Shown: positions 46,171-54,738, numbered from the stretch's first letter. The stretch: DNA of 64,000 nt from an uncultured Clostridia bacterium (GCA_937880755.1 CALGRX010000020.1:62001-126000); one strand, 5' to 3'. Program-made: numbers and translations. Notes: generated by a model not told the origin, from the letters alone.

Positions 46171-47088
46171 ATGATTAGCAATATTTTTACAATGTTGGTA
46201 GATTTACTCAACAATCCCAAATGCACTGCGCAAGAATTGGCTAGCAAACTCGAAATCAGCGAACGCACCGTCTATCGTTACGTAGACGTTCTAAGTTTTG
46301 CTCACGTACCCGTCGTATGCAAAAAAGGTAGAGACGGCGGAATTATGATAGGCGAAGACTTCAAGCTTCGCGCCCAATATCTTACTAGAGAAGAATTGGA
46401 GTTGATTTTCACCTCTCTCGACACCCTGCCCTTCAACGACACGGCGGTGGGTATCAAGGCTAAGCTTCAAAATATCAATACCGACAAGCGCACGGATGAA
46501 AACTTCCACTCAGACCTATTCGTAGTGGACAAGTCTACTTGGGGCAACAACACCAATCTCCAACAAAAGATGGACGCTTTGCTCAAAGCCCGTTCTCGCA
46601 AAAAGGCAGTCAAAATCACCTATCACGATAGAGGTGGCAACCTCTCCGAACGTGTAATCGAGCCATACGTGGTTGTGTACGGTGCAGGAATATGGTACAT
46701 ATACGCATGGTGCCGTATGCGCAACCAAATGCGCACCTTCAAAATCAGCCGTATCACGCATATTTTGCATACAGACAGCGACTTCAAGCCTAGAGAATTT
46801 ACCAACGCCTGGAAGATAGCCAACAAACTTGACAATGCTCAAGAGATAAGCATAGTGCTCAAGGTCAACCAAAACGCCCGTTACGACGTAGAAGAATGGC
46901 TGGGCGTCGAAGCGGTCAACAAAGCCGAACAAGGCGACTATTGGATAGCGCAAGCCTACGTCACAGTGGGCGACAAACTCATAGACAAGCTTCTCTCCTA
47001 TCGCGAAAACGTCGAAGTCCTCTCCCCTATCTCCATAAGAGATAAAGTCAAAGAGAGCGCAATGAATATCGCCAAACTATACAAGTAA
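46171..47088 (+). CDS. HTH and WYL-domain transcriptional regulator
   Basis: 305 residues. The N-terminal HTH_11/DeoR-like helix-turn-helix (CTAQELASKLEISERTVYR, about 18-36) is followed by a WYL ligand-sensing domain (about 135-215) and a WCX-type C-terminal extension. In the WYL motif this protein has GIWYIYAWCRMR. Such regulators sense nucleotides or other ligands. The gene is divergent from gdhA, but whether it controls gdhA is only a positional guess. AAGGTG precedes the ATG by 4 nt. Confidence 0.88.
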   Translation: MISNIFTMLVDLLNNPKCTAQELASKLEISERTVYRYVDVLSFAHVPVVCKKGRDGGIMIGEDFKLRAQYLTREELELIFTSLDTLPFNDTAVGIKAKLQNINTDKRTDENFHSDLFVVDKSTWGNNTNLQQKMDALLKARSRKKAVKITYHDRGGNLSERVIEPYVVVYGAGIWYIYAWCRMRNQMRTFKISRITHILHTDSDFKPREFTNAWKIANKLDNAQEISIVLKVNQNARYDVEEWLGVEAVNKAEQGDYWIAQAYVTVGDKLIDKLLSYRENVEVLSPISIRDKVKESAMNIAKLYK

Positions 47089-47203
47089 CACTCACGATAT
47101 ATACCTCGCAATATGTGTCAAAAGACAACTTTTCTTGTTTTGCTCGTATCTCTATCGACAAAAGTTTTTTTTCATAGCGGTATAGCGTAGACCAAGTAGT
47201 TTT

Positions 47204-47236
47204 GTCATTCAGAGCGAGCAAATCGAACGACTCTCA
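47204..47236 (+). repeat. Short dispersed-repeat remnant (GTCATTCAGAGCGAG type)
   Basis: Begins GTCATTCAGAGCGAGC and ends ACTCTCA, a sequence style related to the adjacent GTCATTGCG...GGCAATCTCA repeats. Confidence 0.5.
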
Positions 47237-47244
47237 ACCGTTGT

Positions 47245-47312
47245 GTCATTGCGCTGTATACATTTTGCGTAAGCAAAGACGTAGGCACTTGTGCCGAAGT
47301 GCGGCAATCTCA
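47245..47312 (+). repeat. Dispersed repeat family A, copy 1
   Basis: Runs from GTCATTGCG to GGCAATCTCA; the interior includes GTATACATTTTGCGTAAGC, nearly identical to copy 2. The ends are roughly complementary (ATTGC/GCAAT), giving a long weak hairpin. Confidence 0.75.
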
Positions 47313-47320
47313 CCTCTTGT

Positions 47321-47380
47321 GTCATTGCGCTGTATACATTTTGCGTTAGCAAAGTGAGCAAAGCGAGCGCGGCAATCTCA
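47321..47380 (+). repeat. Dispersed repeat family A, copy 2
   Basis: GTCATTGCG to GGCAATCTCA, sharing its first 30 nt with copy 1 apart from one base. Confidence 0.75.
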
Positions 47381-47391
47381 TCAAAATAAAG

Positions 47392-47443
47392 CCTCCTTTG
47401 TGCAAAGGGAGGTGGCTTGCCGAACGGCAAGACGGAGGGATTG
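47392..47443 (+). repeat. Dispersed repeat family B, copy 1 (two-hairpin module)
   Basis: CCTCCTTTGTGCAAAGGGAGG forms hairpin one (quoted here as CCTCCTTTG...CAAAGGGAGG), GCTTGCCGAACGGCAAG forms hairpin two, and ACGGAGGGATTG ends the unit. The same architecture recurs at 54801-54851 with a different second hairpin. Confidence 0.8.
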
Positions 47444-47449
47444 TTTTAT

Positions 47450-47510
47450 GTCATTGCGACCGGTGCATTTTGCGACAGCAAAGAGCGTGTTTTCACGCTG
47501 TGGCAATCTC
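47450..47510 (+). repeat. Dispersed repeat family A, copy 3
   Basis: GTCATTGCGACCGGTGC... to GGCAATCTC; shares the ends and the CATTTTGCG core of copies 1-2. Outside the repeats and the icd terminator, 47089-47577 shows nothing else. Confidence 0.7.
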
Positions 47511-47531
47511 CGACGACCATTAGCATTTATC

Positions 47532-47567
47532 AAAAAAGACACACCCTATATCGAGTGTGCCTCTTTT
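47532..47567 (-). terminator. Terminator of icd
   Basis: A 13-bp stem with two G-U pairs on the minus strand, 10-nt loop, ending in six T; 10 nt beyond the icd stop. Confidence 0.75.
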
Positions 47568-47577
47568 ATTCATTCAA

Positions 47578-48777
47578 TTATATTCTTTTGGCTATCTCGG
47601 TGAGGAAGTCGCGAGTCTCCAAGGTATGCACCTCTACGTCGCCCTTATATAGCGTTGCGAGGTCGCCCGTCATATAGCCCGATTCGATAGTGTCGATAGT
47701 GGCTTTTTCTAGTCTATCGGCGTAGTCTGCCAAGTCGTCGAGCCCGTCGAGTTCCGCTCTCTTGCGAAGTGCCCCCGACCAAGCGAAGATAGTTGCCACG
47801 GGGTTGGTGGAAGTCGACTTACCTTCCAAGTATTTGTAGTAGTGTCTGGTAACGGTGCCGTGAGCCGCCTCATACTCATACTTGCCGTCTGGCGAAACGA
47901 GCACCGAGGTCATCATAGCAAGCGAACCGAATGCCGTTGCCACCATATCGCTCATCACGTCGCCGTCGTAGTTTTTGCACGCCCAGATCATACCGCCGTT
48001 GCTTCTCACTACTCTCGCCACGGCGTCGTCTATCAAGGTGTAGAAGTATTCTATGCCCGCTTCCTCAAACTTGCTCTTATATTCGCCCACGAATATCTCG
48101 GCAAAGATATCCTTAAATCTATGGTCGTAGGTCTTGGATATGGTGTCTTTGGTGGCAAACCATAGGTCTTGCTTGGTATCCAAGGCATAGTTGAAGCAAC
48201 TTCTTGCAAAACTCGATATACTCTTGTCGGTATTGTGCATACCCATCGTCACGCCCGCGCTCTTAGCGTAGTCGAAGATTTCTATTTCTCTATGACCTTG
48301 CTCGTCGTCGATGACGAGTTTAGCCTTACCGCCCTTGGTTACGTAGCCCTCTACGTCCTTGTAGATATCGCCGTAAGCGTGTCTTGCAATGGTGATAGGG
48401 CTTGTCCAAGTAGGTATATAAGGCGTAATGCCTTTGACCATGATAGGCGCTCTAAACACCGTGCCGTCGAGTATTGCTCTCACCGTGCCGTTAGGGCTCT
48501 TCCACATAGTAGAAAGGTTGTATTCCTTTACTCTCTGAGCGTTAGGGGTAATGGTAGCGCACTTTACGCCCACGCCGTACTTTACGATAGCGTTGGCGGA
48601 GTCCACCGTCACTTGGTCCTTGGTAGCTTCTCTATTGACAAGACCGAGGTCGTAATATTCACTTTTGAGTTCCACGTAAGGTTCGATAAGTATCTCTTTT
48701 ATCCATTTCCAGATGATGCGAGTCATCTCGTCGCCGTCGAGTTCTACGATAGGCGTCGTCATTTTAATTTTCGTCAT
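47578..48777 (-). CDS. icd: NADP-dependent isocitrate dehydrogenase
   Basis: 399 residues. Oxidative decarboxylation of isocitrate to 2-oxoglutarate. The sequence is of the subfamily shared with eukaryotic IDH1/2 and some bacteria: [15 protein letters not shown] at the start, then [30 protein letters not shown] and [14 protein letters not shown]. The ATG at 48777 follows CGGAG by 8 nt; a further ATG five codons on is possible. It begins 29 nt after ddl and probably ends the tsaE-to-icd transcript. Confidence 0.95.
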   Translation of the reverse strand: MTKIKMTTPIVELDGDEMTRIIWKWIKEILIEPYVELKSEYYDLGLVNREATKDQVTVDSANAIVKYGVGVKCATITPNAQRVKEYNLSTMWKSPNGTVRAILDGTVFRAPIMVKGITPYIPTWTSPITIARHAYGDIYKDVEGYVTKGGKAKLVIDDEQGHREIEIFDYAKSAGVTMGMHNTDKSISSFARSCFNYALDTKQDLWFATKDTISKTYDHRFKDIFAEIFVGEYKSKFEEAGIEYFYTLIDDAVARVVRSNGGMIWACKNYDGDVMSDMVATAFGSLAMMTSVLVSPDGKYEYEAAHGTVTRHYYKYLEGKSTSTNPVATIFAWSGALRKRAELDGLDDLADYADRLEKATIDTIESGYMTGDLATLYKGDVEVHTLETRDFLTEIAKRI

Positions 48778-48806
48778 ATTGTGCTCCGATGTTTTAGTTG
48801 AGTATA

Positions 48807-49937
48807 TTATAATAGCTTGAGTGGATTTTTGCAAGCATTATTGCAAGCTTCGAACTCACTCAACACGTCGGAGCGAAAAGTATATTTGGGTTTATTTTGT
48901 TTTCGTCTTATTGCCTCGTCCACGAGAATGTCTATGAGGTCCTCGTAGTCGATATCCTCTTCTTCGAATAGATAGAATGCCATCGAGCCGGGGATAGTAT
49001 TGACCTCGTTGATATACACCTTGTTTTGCTTGTCTATCAAAAAGTCCATTCTCACCACGCCCTTCATATCCAAAAATTCGTATATCCTCTTGGCGTAGTC
49101 GTATATCGTCTTTCTGACTTTTTCGGTCAAGGTCGCGGGATAAATTCTTCCTCCTCCGCTCATCTTGCCGTCTGTCATATATTTGTCCTCAAAGGTCAAA
49201 AAGTCCTTCCAACCGATAGGCTGTTCGGGCGAAGAAAAGATAAGCTCTCCCCTCTTTGCCACCACCGCCACGTTGATTTCTACGAAGTCGGTCAAGGCTT
49301 TTTCGGCAATTATCTTGTCGTCGAAGCAAAACGCCGTATCTATAGCCTCTTGCAATTCCTCTAAATCGTTTGCGATTTTTATACCGATAGACGAGCCTTG
49401 CGAAGACGGCTTGACTATGATTGGGAAGTCCAATTTGTCCGCCACGTACCCGGTTTTCGACTCGTCGTAATCTTTTTTGTTTACGCTCACGCTCTCCACG
49501 CTTTTGCACCCTATGTGCTTAAACACCGCTTTTGACACGCTCTTATTCATAGCCACCGCGCTACCGCACACACCCGCCGAGGTATACGGCAAACCGAGGC
49601 ACTCGAAGAAACCTTGCAAGACGCCGTTTTCCCCCTCACCGCCGTGAGTGCAAAGCACTACGCAGTCTATATTGCACAGTCGTTTTTGTCTTATTCGCCC
49701 GCTTTTCAACAAGGATTTTCCCCTAAAGTACACCTTGTGTCGTTCGCTACTTTTCCATTTGATATAGCTGTCTATCTCCAGAGGGTTGCTTGGGAGATAG
49801 AAGTCGCTCCCCTCGTACACGAGAGGATAGACGTTGTACTTACTTTTATTGACGTTTCTACACAGTTGCACGCCCGTAATGATAGATATGTCCCTTTCGC
49901 AAGAGTTACCGCCAAATACCACCGCAATATTTTTCAT
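48807..49937 (-). CDS. ddl: D-alanine-D-alanine ligase
   Basis: 376 residues of the ATP-grasp fold, producing the D-Ala-D-Ala dipeptide that MurF attaches to the peptidoglycan precursor. [17 protein letters not shown] opens the protein; [23 protein letters not shown] and [14 protein letters not shown] are family motifs. The C-terminal 20 residues extend slightly past the usual end. GAGGGG precedes the ATG. It sits 7 nt after the MurF homologue, the next enzyme in the pathway. Confidence 0.95.
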   Translation of the reverse strand: MKNIAVVFGGNSCERDISIITGVQLCRNVNKSKYNVYPLVYEGSDFYLPSNPLEIDSYIKWKSSERHKVYFRGKSLLKSGRIRQKRLCNIDCVVLCTHGGEGENGVLQGFFECLGLPYTSAGVCGSAVAMNKSVSKAVFKHIGCKSVESVSVNKKDYDESKTGYVADKLDFPIIVKPSSQGSSIGIKIANDLEELQEAIDTAFCFDDKIIAEKALTDFVEINVAVVAKRGELIFSSPEQPIGWKDFLTFEDKYMTDGKMSGGGRIYPATLTEKVRKTIYDYAKRIYEFLDMKGVVRMDFLIDKQNKVYINEVNTIPGSMAFYLFEEEDIDYEDLIDILVDEAIRRKQNKPKYTFRSDVLSEFEACNNACKNPLKLL

Positions 49938-49944
49938 ATACCCC

Positions 49945-51513
49945 TCAATAATTGTCCGTCAGGTCGTTTTGAATTAGTACGACGCTGTTTTTGTCTACTA
50001 TTTTTTTCAGTACGTTTTGCGCTTGTTCTAGGTCCTTGACCACGTAGATATTACGTAGTTTCATACCCTTTTCCACCAGACCTTGCATTAGATATTTTGC
50101 ATTGACGCCTATGAGGATAGCAACGTCCACCTTTTGCGCCATATATCCACCCAGCTCTATGTTGGTTTCTTCGCTCTCTCCACCCAGCTCCACCAGCCCT
50201 TGCGACATTACGATTTTCTTTTTGTCCTCAAAAAACTCTAACGTGTCTATTGCGTACATCGCACCCTTTTTGTTGGAGTTGTAGCTGTCGTCAATCACCG
50301 TCACCCCGCCGTAGAGTTTACTAACTTGAAGTCGGTGTTCCACGACTTTTATTTCGTCTATGCCCTTGGCTATTTGACTAATGCTCATACCCAGATGATG
50401 CGCCACCGCCACGGCTAGCAAAATATTTTGAATATTGTGCTTGCCTATTAACCTAGTCTTTACCCTGATTTTCTCGTCGCCTATGCACAGGTCAAAGCTA
50501 CTTCCTTCGCTATCACACTCAACGTTTTTGGCTTGCACGTATCCGCCCGCGCCCACTACGATAGGATTTATTGACCTAACCAAGCACCTATCGAGATATC
50601 TACTTTCACCAAAAAAGCAAGGCTTGTCGCCTAAGTATTCCACCAACTCGCACTTGGTGTCGATGATATTGTCTATCGTGCCGAAGCTCTCCAGGTGTTG
50701 TTTTTCTATCCCCGTCAACACGCCGAGGTCGGGCTTGGTTATATTGCACAGCTCGGCAATATCGCCCTTGTATCTTGCCCCCATTTCCACCACGAAAATT
50801 TGCGTATCGGCAGGCATTTGCTTGACGGAGAGGCATATCCCCATAGGCGTATTATAGTTGTGAGGTGTGCAAAATGTTCTAAACTTTTGCGACAAAATCG
50901 TCGTCAAAAACCTCTTGACGGAAGTCTTACCGTAGCTACCGGTAATTGCAATCTTCACCAATTCGGCATTGCTATCCAGAGCCCTAGTCGCCTTAACAAC
51001 GTAACGCCTTTTTATTGCGTTTTCGAGAGGCGTTAGCAAAACCAAACAAAACTTCAGTATGCTAGGCGTAACGAAGAAGACGAAAGGACATAATACGTAG
51101 GTCAAATTTAGTCCCTCGAGGCGTATCCAACTCCCGAGCAATACGGCGCCGACGAACACTATTGAGGTTAGCAAACTAAAGCAACCCACCAATCTTCGCG
51201 CCCTCGCCGTAAGTTTCAAGGTCTGTCTTGCTCCGCACCTCGCACTATCAACTGCGTGATAAATCGCAAGCGTCGCCATACATATCGGCACGATATATTC
51301 GAGATTTTGTAGCACGCTTAGTATTGCGGTAAGGTACACGATATAAGTTACGATACAGCTTGCCACACCGCAAAACAGCAGTCTAGCCACGATATCGTCG
51401 GTTTTTTTTGTTTTTCTCAACACGTATCCGTCGAGCTGTATCAAAGTCAAAAGGCGGTGACACAGCGCCACCACACACCAGCTCAATACGACGGCAATTA
51501 TACAGTCAATCAT
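49945..51513 (-). CDS. murF: MurF-like Mur ligase with membrane-embedded N-terminal region
   Basis: 522 residues. The central and C-terminal parts are a Mur ligase: ATP loop ITGSYGKTSVKRFL near residue 187, VVEMGARYKGDIAEL, KHNIQNILLAVAVA, and VIDDSYNSNKKG. The DSYN(S/A)NP-type motif and position beside ddl indicate ligation of D-Ala-D-Ala to UDP-MurNAc-tripeptide. The usual MurF N-terminal substrate domain is replaced by about 170 residues holding four or five hydrophobic helices, so the protein is probably membrane-bound. The start is ATG 51513, or TTG 51522; both overlap the end of the hydrolase gene or closely abut it, and neither has a clear ribosome site. Confidence 0.85.
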   Translation of the reverse strand: MIDCIIAVVLSWCVVALCHRLLTLIQLDGYVLRKTKKTDDIVARLLFCGVASCIVTYIVYLTAILSVLQNLEYIVPICMATLAIYHAVDSARCGARQTLKLTARARRLVGCFSLLTSIVFVGAVLLGSWIRLEGLNLTYVLCPFVFFVTPSILKFCLVLLTPLENAIKRRYVVKATRALDSNAELVKIAITGSYGKTSVKRFLTTILSQKFRTFCTPHNYNTPMGICLSVKQMPADTQIFVVEMGARYKGDIAELCNITKPDLGVLTGIEKQHLESFGTIDNIIDTKCELVEYLGDKPCFFGESRYLDRCLVRSINPIVVGAGGYVQAKNVECDSEGSSFDLCIGDEKIRVKTRLIGKHNIQNILLAVAVAHHLGMSISQIAKGIDEIKVVEHRLQVSKLYGGVTVIDDSYNSNKKGAMYAIDTLEFFEDKKKIVMSQGLVELGGESEETNIELGGYMAQKVDVAILIGVNAKYLMQGLVEKGMKLRNIYVVKDLEQAQNVLKKIVDKNSVVLIQNDLTDNY

Positions 51514-52201
51514 TATTTTCAAGCCAATTCATCGTCCTTTTTACAAAGTCGCCCAAACTCTCTATATAGCACCAATGCCCGCCCTTTAGCCATATTAGCG
51601 TCGAGCGAGCCAAGCCACGGTTGAGCTTTTTTGCCATATATTTGGGCGTTTCTTTGTCGGTTTTTCCCCACACGATTAGCACGGGGCAATGTATTGTATG
51701 CAACAATCCGTCTTGATGATAATTGACCACGTTGACGAAGGTCTTTTTCATAAGAGGGCTTAGCTCCCGATAGTCCTTCGACCCGCATTTTTCGGTGCTT
51801 TTGCCCAAAGCCTTGTATATTTTGTATTTAAGTTTTCTCATGGTTTTTTTTAGCGTCCGTCTAGGTTTCAGTCCCGCGCTATCCACCAAGACCATACTTC
51901 TCACCTTGTCGGTCTTTGAGGCAAGTTCCATCGCCACCCGTCCGCCGAAGGAATGTCCCACCACGCATATCTGCTTCACGCCTAGGTATTCCAACACTTC
52001 GATTACGCCGTCGCAATAGTCTTGCAAGGTCAACGCCCTATCTATAGGGCTAGCTCCAAAGCCGTAAAAGTCCACTAAGATACAACGGTATTTTTTGCAA
52101 AAAAATTGAGCCACGCCCCAAAAGCTGTCTATACTTCCACCCCAACCGTGCAAAAATACAATGTCTTTCGAGCCGTGTCCCACGACCTTATAATTGAGAA
52201 T
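51506..52201 (-). CDS. Alpha/beta hydrolase, probable ATT start
   Basis: 231 residues. FLHGWGG forms the oxyanion region, GHSFGG holds the nucleophile Ser, VWGKTDKETP the acid region and GGHWCYIE the catalytic His, so the triad is complete. Substrate is unknown. The first GTG (52183) has no ribosome site. AGGAGG at 52208-52213 is instead 6 nt from an in-frame ATT at 52201, whose product begins LNYKVVGHGSKDIVFLHG (shown in part), a normal family N-terminus. The ribosome site is fused to the rimI stop. Position among tsaE, rimI and murF suggests a housekeeping or envelope role, but this is inference. Confidence 0.8.
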   Translation of the reverse strand: MLNYKVVGHGSKDIVFLHGWGGSIDSFWGVAQFFCKKYRCILVDFYGFGASPIDRALTLQDYCDGVIEVLEYLGVKQICVVGHSFGGRVAMELASKTDKVRSMVLVDSAGLKPRRTLKKTMRKLKYKIYKALGKSTEKCGSKDYRELSPLMKKTFVNVVNYHQDGLLHTIHCPVLIVWGKTDKETPKYMAKKLNRGLARSTLIWLKGGHWCYIESLGDFVKRTMNWLENND

Positions 52202-52211
52202 ATGCGACCTC

Positions 52212-52646
52212 CTATCTTCTCCACATAATTATCGCATCTTCCGTATTATTATAATATTTTTTTCTTAATCCTTCTTGTCTAAAGCCTGCCTTCTCGTACA
52301 ATTTTTGCGCAACTGTATTGTTTGCACCCACCTCGAGAGTTATCGAAGCTATACCTCTGCTCTTGCATTCCTCTATCATATCGCTCATCAAAGCCGTACC
52401 CACACCCTTGTTTTGCCAAGCGCTATCCACCGCAATATTGTTGACGTCGGCTTCGTCGAGTATTTGATAAAAACTGTAATATCCAACCACTTTGCCGTCA
52501 ATAGTCGCTACCTTTGCCACGGCATTATCAGTCGTCGTCAATTTTTGTATTGACTCCTTGCTCCAAGGCGAGACGATGAGAGCCTTTTCTATCTCCCACA
52601 CGCTATCCACGTGCTTTGCGTTCATTGTAATTATTTCAATTGCCAT
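52212..52646 (-). CDS. rimI: Ribosomal protein S18-alanine N-acetyltransferase RimI
   Basis: 144 residues, GNAT fold. The acetyl-CoA motif is VDSAWQNKGVGTALMSDM (about 72-89), and EVGANNTVAQKLYEKAGF is typical of RimI. It overlaps tsaB by 11 nt and belongs to the tsaE-tsaB-rimI set found widely in Firmicutes. Its stop codon TAG is shared with the following ribosome site. Confidence 0.9.
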   Translation of the reverse strand: MAIEIITMNAKHVDSVWEIEKALIVSPWSKESIQKLTTTDNAVAKVATIDGKVVGYYSFYQILDEADVNNIAVDSAWQNKGVGTALMSDMIEECKSRGIASITLEVGANNTVAQKLYEKAGFRQEGLRKKYYNNTEDAIIMWRR

Positions 52647-53217
52647 CTTTTTCTCTCTCGGCTTGCGACTTTTTCATATACATAGGCGCAAGCTTGTCGT
52701 ATCTGCCCTTTTGCATCTTCCATTTGGCTATTTCCAATAGCTTAACGGGGTCGCTATATCGGGTTTTGTACACAACGCTATCGCCCATAGATTTTAGCTG
52801 TTCAACATTATATATGCAAAACTCATTGATATTTTGCCAATTTCCGTCTAATTTTGCCGAGTAATATTCTCCGTGTCCGCAGTCTATTGCCACTACTTTA
52901 CACTTAGAGTCGCAGTCGTAGGCTATCTCCTCAAAGGCAGTTATTGGCACCGTCTTTAGATTACACGCCGTAGCCAGAGCCTCGGCAGTAGCAATACCTA
53001 TCCTTATGCCCGTAAACGAGCCTGCGCCCACCACGCACGCAACGCCGTCCAAGTCTTTTACAGTCATAGCCAACTCGCCAAGCACTTCGTCAATGAGGGG
53101 CAAAATCGCGCCGTTGTGTCTTTTGTTTCCTTCGCTAATTCTGCTTGCAACTTTGTCCCCGTTGCACGCTACTATAACCAATCTATCCGACACGCTGTCT
53201 ATAGCCAAAATCTTCAT
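52636..53217 (-). CDS. tsaB: tRNA threonylcarbamoyladenosine protein TsaB
   Basis: 193 residues of the ASKHA fold. It partners TsaD and TsaE in making t6A37 of tRNAs. ILAIDSVSDRLVIV starts the fold, and VVGAGSFTGIRIGIATAEALA is the TsaB signature near residue 62. It overlaps tsaE by 4 nt (ATGA). tsaD is not in the window. Confidence 0.94.
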   Translation of the reverse strand: MKILAIDSVSDRLVIVACNGDKVASRISEGNKRHNGAILPLIDEVLGELAMTVKDLDGVACVVGAGSFTGIRIGIATAEALATACNLKTVPITAFEEIAYDCDSKCKVVAIDCGHGEYYSAKLDGNWQNINEFCIYNVEQLKSMGDSVVYKTRYSDPVKLLEIAKWKMQKGRYDKLAPMYMKKSQAEREKDGN

Positions 53218-53612
53218 AATATCTCTATTTCCCTAGTATGTTCGTCTATCGCCTTGATATTGACGACGATAGGATTTTTTATATTTCGGAACTTATTCCA
53301 CTCAATTACGCACACGCCGTCCATATCGAGGTAGTCGGCAAGCCCCAATTCGTACAATTCGTCCTCGTTGTCGGCTCTATACATATCGAAGTGATACAGA
53401 GTCAGTCTTCCCTCGTAACTCTTCATAAATGTAAAGGTAGGCGAAGTAACGGTGTCTTGTACCCCCAAAGCAAGAGCCAAGCCCTTGGTAAAAGTCGTCT
53501 TTCCCGCGCCCAAATCACCGCTGAGTAGAATAACCTCGCCCCCTTTGAGGTCGGTGGCGATTTTTTTGGCGATATCGTATGTATCTTGCACGCAATGACT
53601 GACAAATTTCAT
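53214..53612 (-). CDS. tsaE: tRNA threonylcarbamoyladenosine ATPase TsaE
   Basis: 132 residues. P-loop ATPase of the t6A pathway: Walker A SGDLGAGKTTF near residue 31, TSPTFTFMKSYEG, and YHFDMYRADNEDEL. The ATG at 53612 is 7 nt from the end of a TATAAT box and has no ribosome site, so the mRNA seems leaderless; the longer frame upstream runs through the FMN riboswitch and is rejected. First gene of a seven-gene operon ending at icd. Confidence 0.94.
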   Translation of the reverse strand: MKFVSHCVQDTYDIAKKIATDLKGGEVILLSGDLGAGKTTFTKGLALALGVQDTVTSPTFTFMKSYEGRLTLYHFDMYRADNEDELYELGLADYLDMDGVCVIEWNKFRNIKNPIVVNIKAIDEHTREIEIL

Positions 53613-53619
53613 ATAATCA

Positions 53620-53648
53620 ATTATATTATACTTGACATTGATTTGCAA
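53620..53648 (-). promoter_or_regulatory. Promoter of tsaE operon (leaderless)
   Basis: TTGCAA, 17-nt spacer, TATAAT on the minus strand; transcription should begin at or next to the A of the tsaE ATG. It interleaves with the plus-strand ribU promoter. Confidence 0.7.
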
Positions 53649-53660
53649 ACGATTTATAAT
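53632..53660 (+). promoter_or_regulatory. Promoter of ribU
   Basis: TTGACA, 17-nt spacer, TATAAT: full consensus. It overlaps the divergent tsaE promoter over 17 bp. Confidence 0.85.
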
Positions 53661-53677
53661 CCTATCAATCAAATAAA

Positions 53678-53797
53678 TTCTTTGAGGGCAGGTGCAATTC
53701 CTCACCGGTGGTACAGTCCACAAACGTCGTAAATCTTTATGCGACGCCGAATAGGTGCAATTCCTATACCGACAGTATAGTCTGGATGAGAAAGGAA
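53678..53797 (+). promoter_or_regulatory. FMN riboswitch (RFN element)
   Basis: The conserved blocks are present in order: GAGGGCAGGTGCAATTCC, ACCGGTGGTACAGTCC, the variable arm with GTCG/CGAC, CCGAATAGGTGCAATTCC, ACCGACAGTATAGTC and TGGATGAGAAAGG. P1 pairs TTCTTT (53678-53683) with AAAGGA (53791-53796). That strand contains the ribU ribosome site, and there is no separate terminator, so control is probably on translation. Confidence 0.93.
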
Positions 53798-53804
53798 GAT
53801 TATT

Positions 53805-54584
53805 ATGAAGACTTTTACCGTGTCCAAGGCAAGGTTTCTTGCCGTTACTGCAATCATGGTCGCAGTTTCCTCTGTTTTGCGACTTCTCGAGTTCAACGTT
53901 CCTATTTTACCTTCTTTTTTAAAGATGGATTTTTCGCTGACACCCGCAATTATTTCGACGTATGCGCTAGGTCCCGTATCGGGTTTCTTAGTCGTATTGC
54001 TCACCGAGACGTTATCGCTCATCAAGACCACTACTAGTGGCGTCGGTGAGATTTGCAATATAATGCTCGGCACTCTTATGGTCGTACCCGCGGGGCTAAT
54101 CTACAACCGACACACCTCTTTCAAGGGTGCAATAGTTGGCGCACTTACCGGCACCGTGCTTATGTCGCTGCTTAGTCTAGTCACCAATTACTTTATTACC
54201 TACCCAATCTACTACAACTTTATGCCTCAAGAAGTCATCTTGGGCATGTATCAAGCCATATTGCCTTCCGTCAAGAGCATTGTGCAATGTTTGTTGATTT
54301 TCAACTTACCGCTCACTTTCTGCAAAGGCTTTGCTTCGTCGCTCGTCACCTTCCTACTCTACAAGAAGCTCTCCCCTATCATCAAGGGCGTCAAGAGCAA
54401 GGCTCGTAAGGTTGTGACCGAGGCGGTTACCGCAACGCCTACCGATACGACGACACAAGAAGTCGTAGCCGATTGCACTGCCGAGCAACCAACCGAAGTT
54501 GTGGACGATTTAAGTATAGCGCAATCAGGCGAAGTTACTACGACTTCTAACGACGACCAACCGACAGACCAATCCAACCAATAA
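53805..54584 (+). CDS. ribU: Riboflavin ECF transporter substrate-binding subunit RibU
   Basis: 259 residues. Six membrane segments with the N-terminal A-rich helix that docks EcfT and the LPSFLKMDFSLTPAIIS region typical of RibU. It takes up riboflavin with the shared EcfA-A'-T module, which is not in this window. The FMN riboswitch upstream supports the substrate. The final 65 residues, after the basic KGVKSKARK, are a disordered tail rich in Thr, Asp and Glu (ends DQSNQ), not present in typical RibU. Confidence 0.95.
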   Translation: MKTFTVSKARFLAVTAIMVAVSSVLRLLEFNVPILPSFLKMDFSLTPAIISTYALGPVSGFLVVLLTETLSLIKTTTSGVGEICNIMLGTLMVVPAGLIYNRHTSFKGAIVGALTGTVLMSLLSLVTNYFITYPIYYNFMPQEVILGMYQAILPSVKSIVQCLLIFNLPLTFCKGFASSLVTFLLYKKLSPIIKGVKSKARKVVTEAVTATPTDTTTQEVVADCTAEQPTEVVDDLSIAQSGEVTTTSNDDQPTDQSNQ

Positions 54585-54604
54585 TTTTGTTTATTTCAAC
54601 GTCT

Positions 54605-54631
54605 AATGCACAACGTCTATAGTTGTGCATT
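54605..54631 (+). terminator. Probable terminator of ribU
   Basis: AATGCACAAC and GTTGTGCATT (10 bp) with a 7-nt loop, followed by only a short T-rich run (ATTTCG); 20 nt after the stop. Confidence 0.6.
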
Positions 54632-54738
54632 ATTTCGTATACGATTAGTATTAGCCTTGCCCTCACTTACCAATTGTCTTTTGCCGTCAAAAACATCTTG
54701 AAAAAACTATATGCCTTACGAACTGAGTAATTGCTTAC

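Noticed and set aside
53613..53723. Longer tsaE start at 53723
   Set aside because: The extension would translate the riboswitch region backwards and has no ribosome site; the ATG at 53612 begins the known fold.
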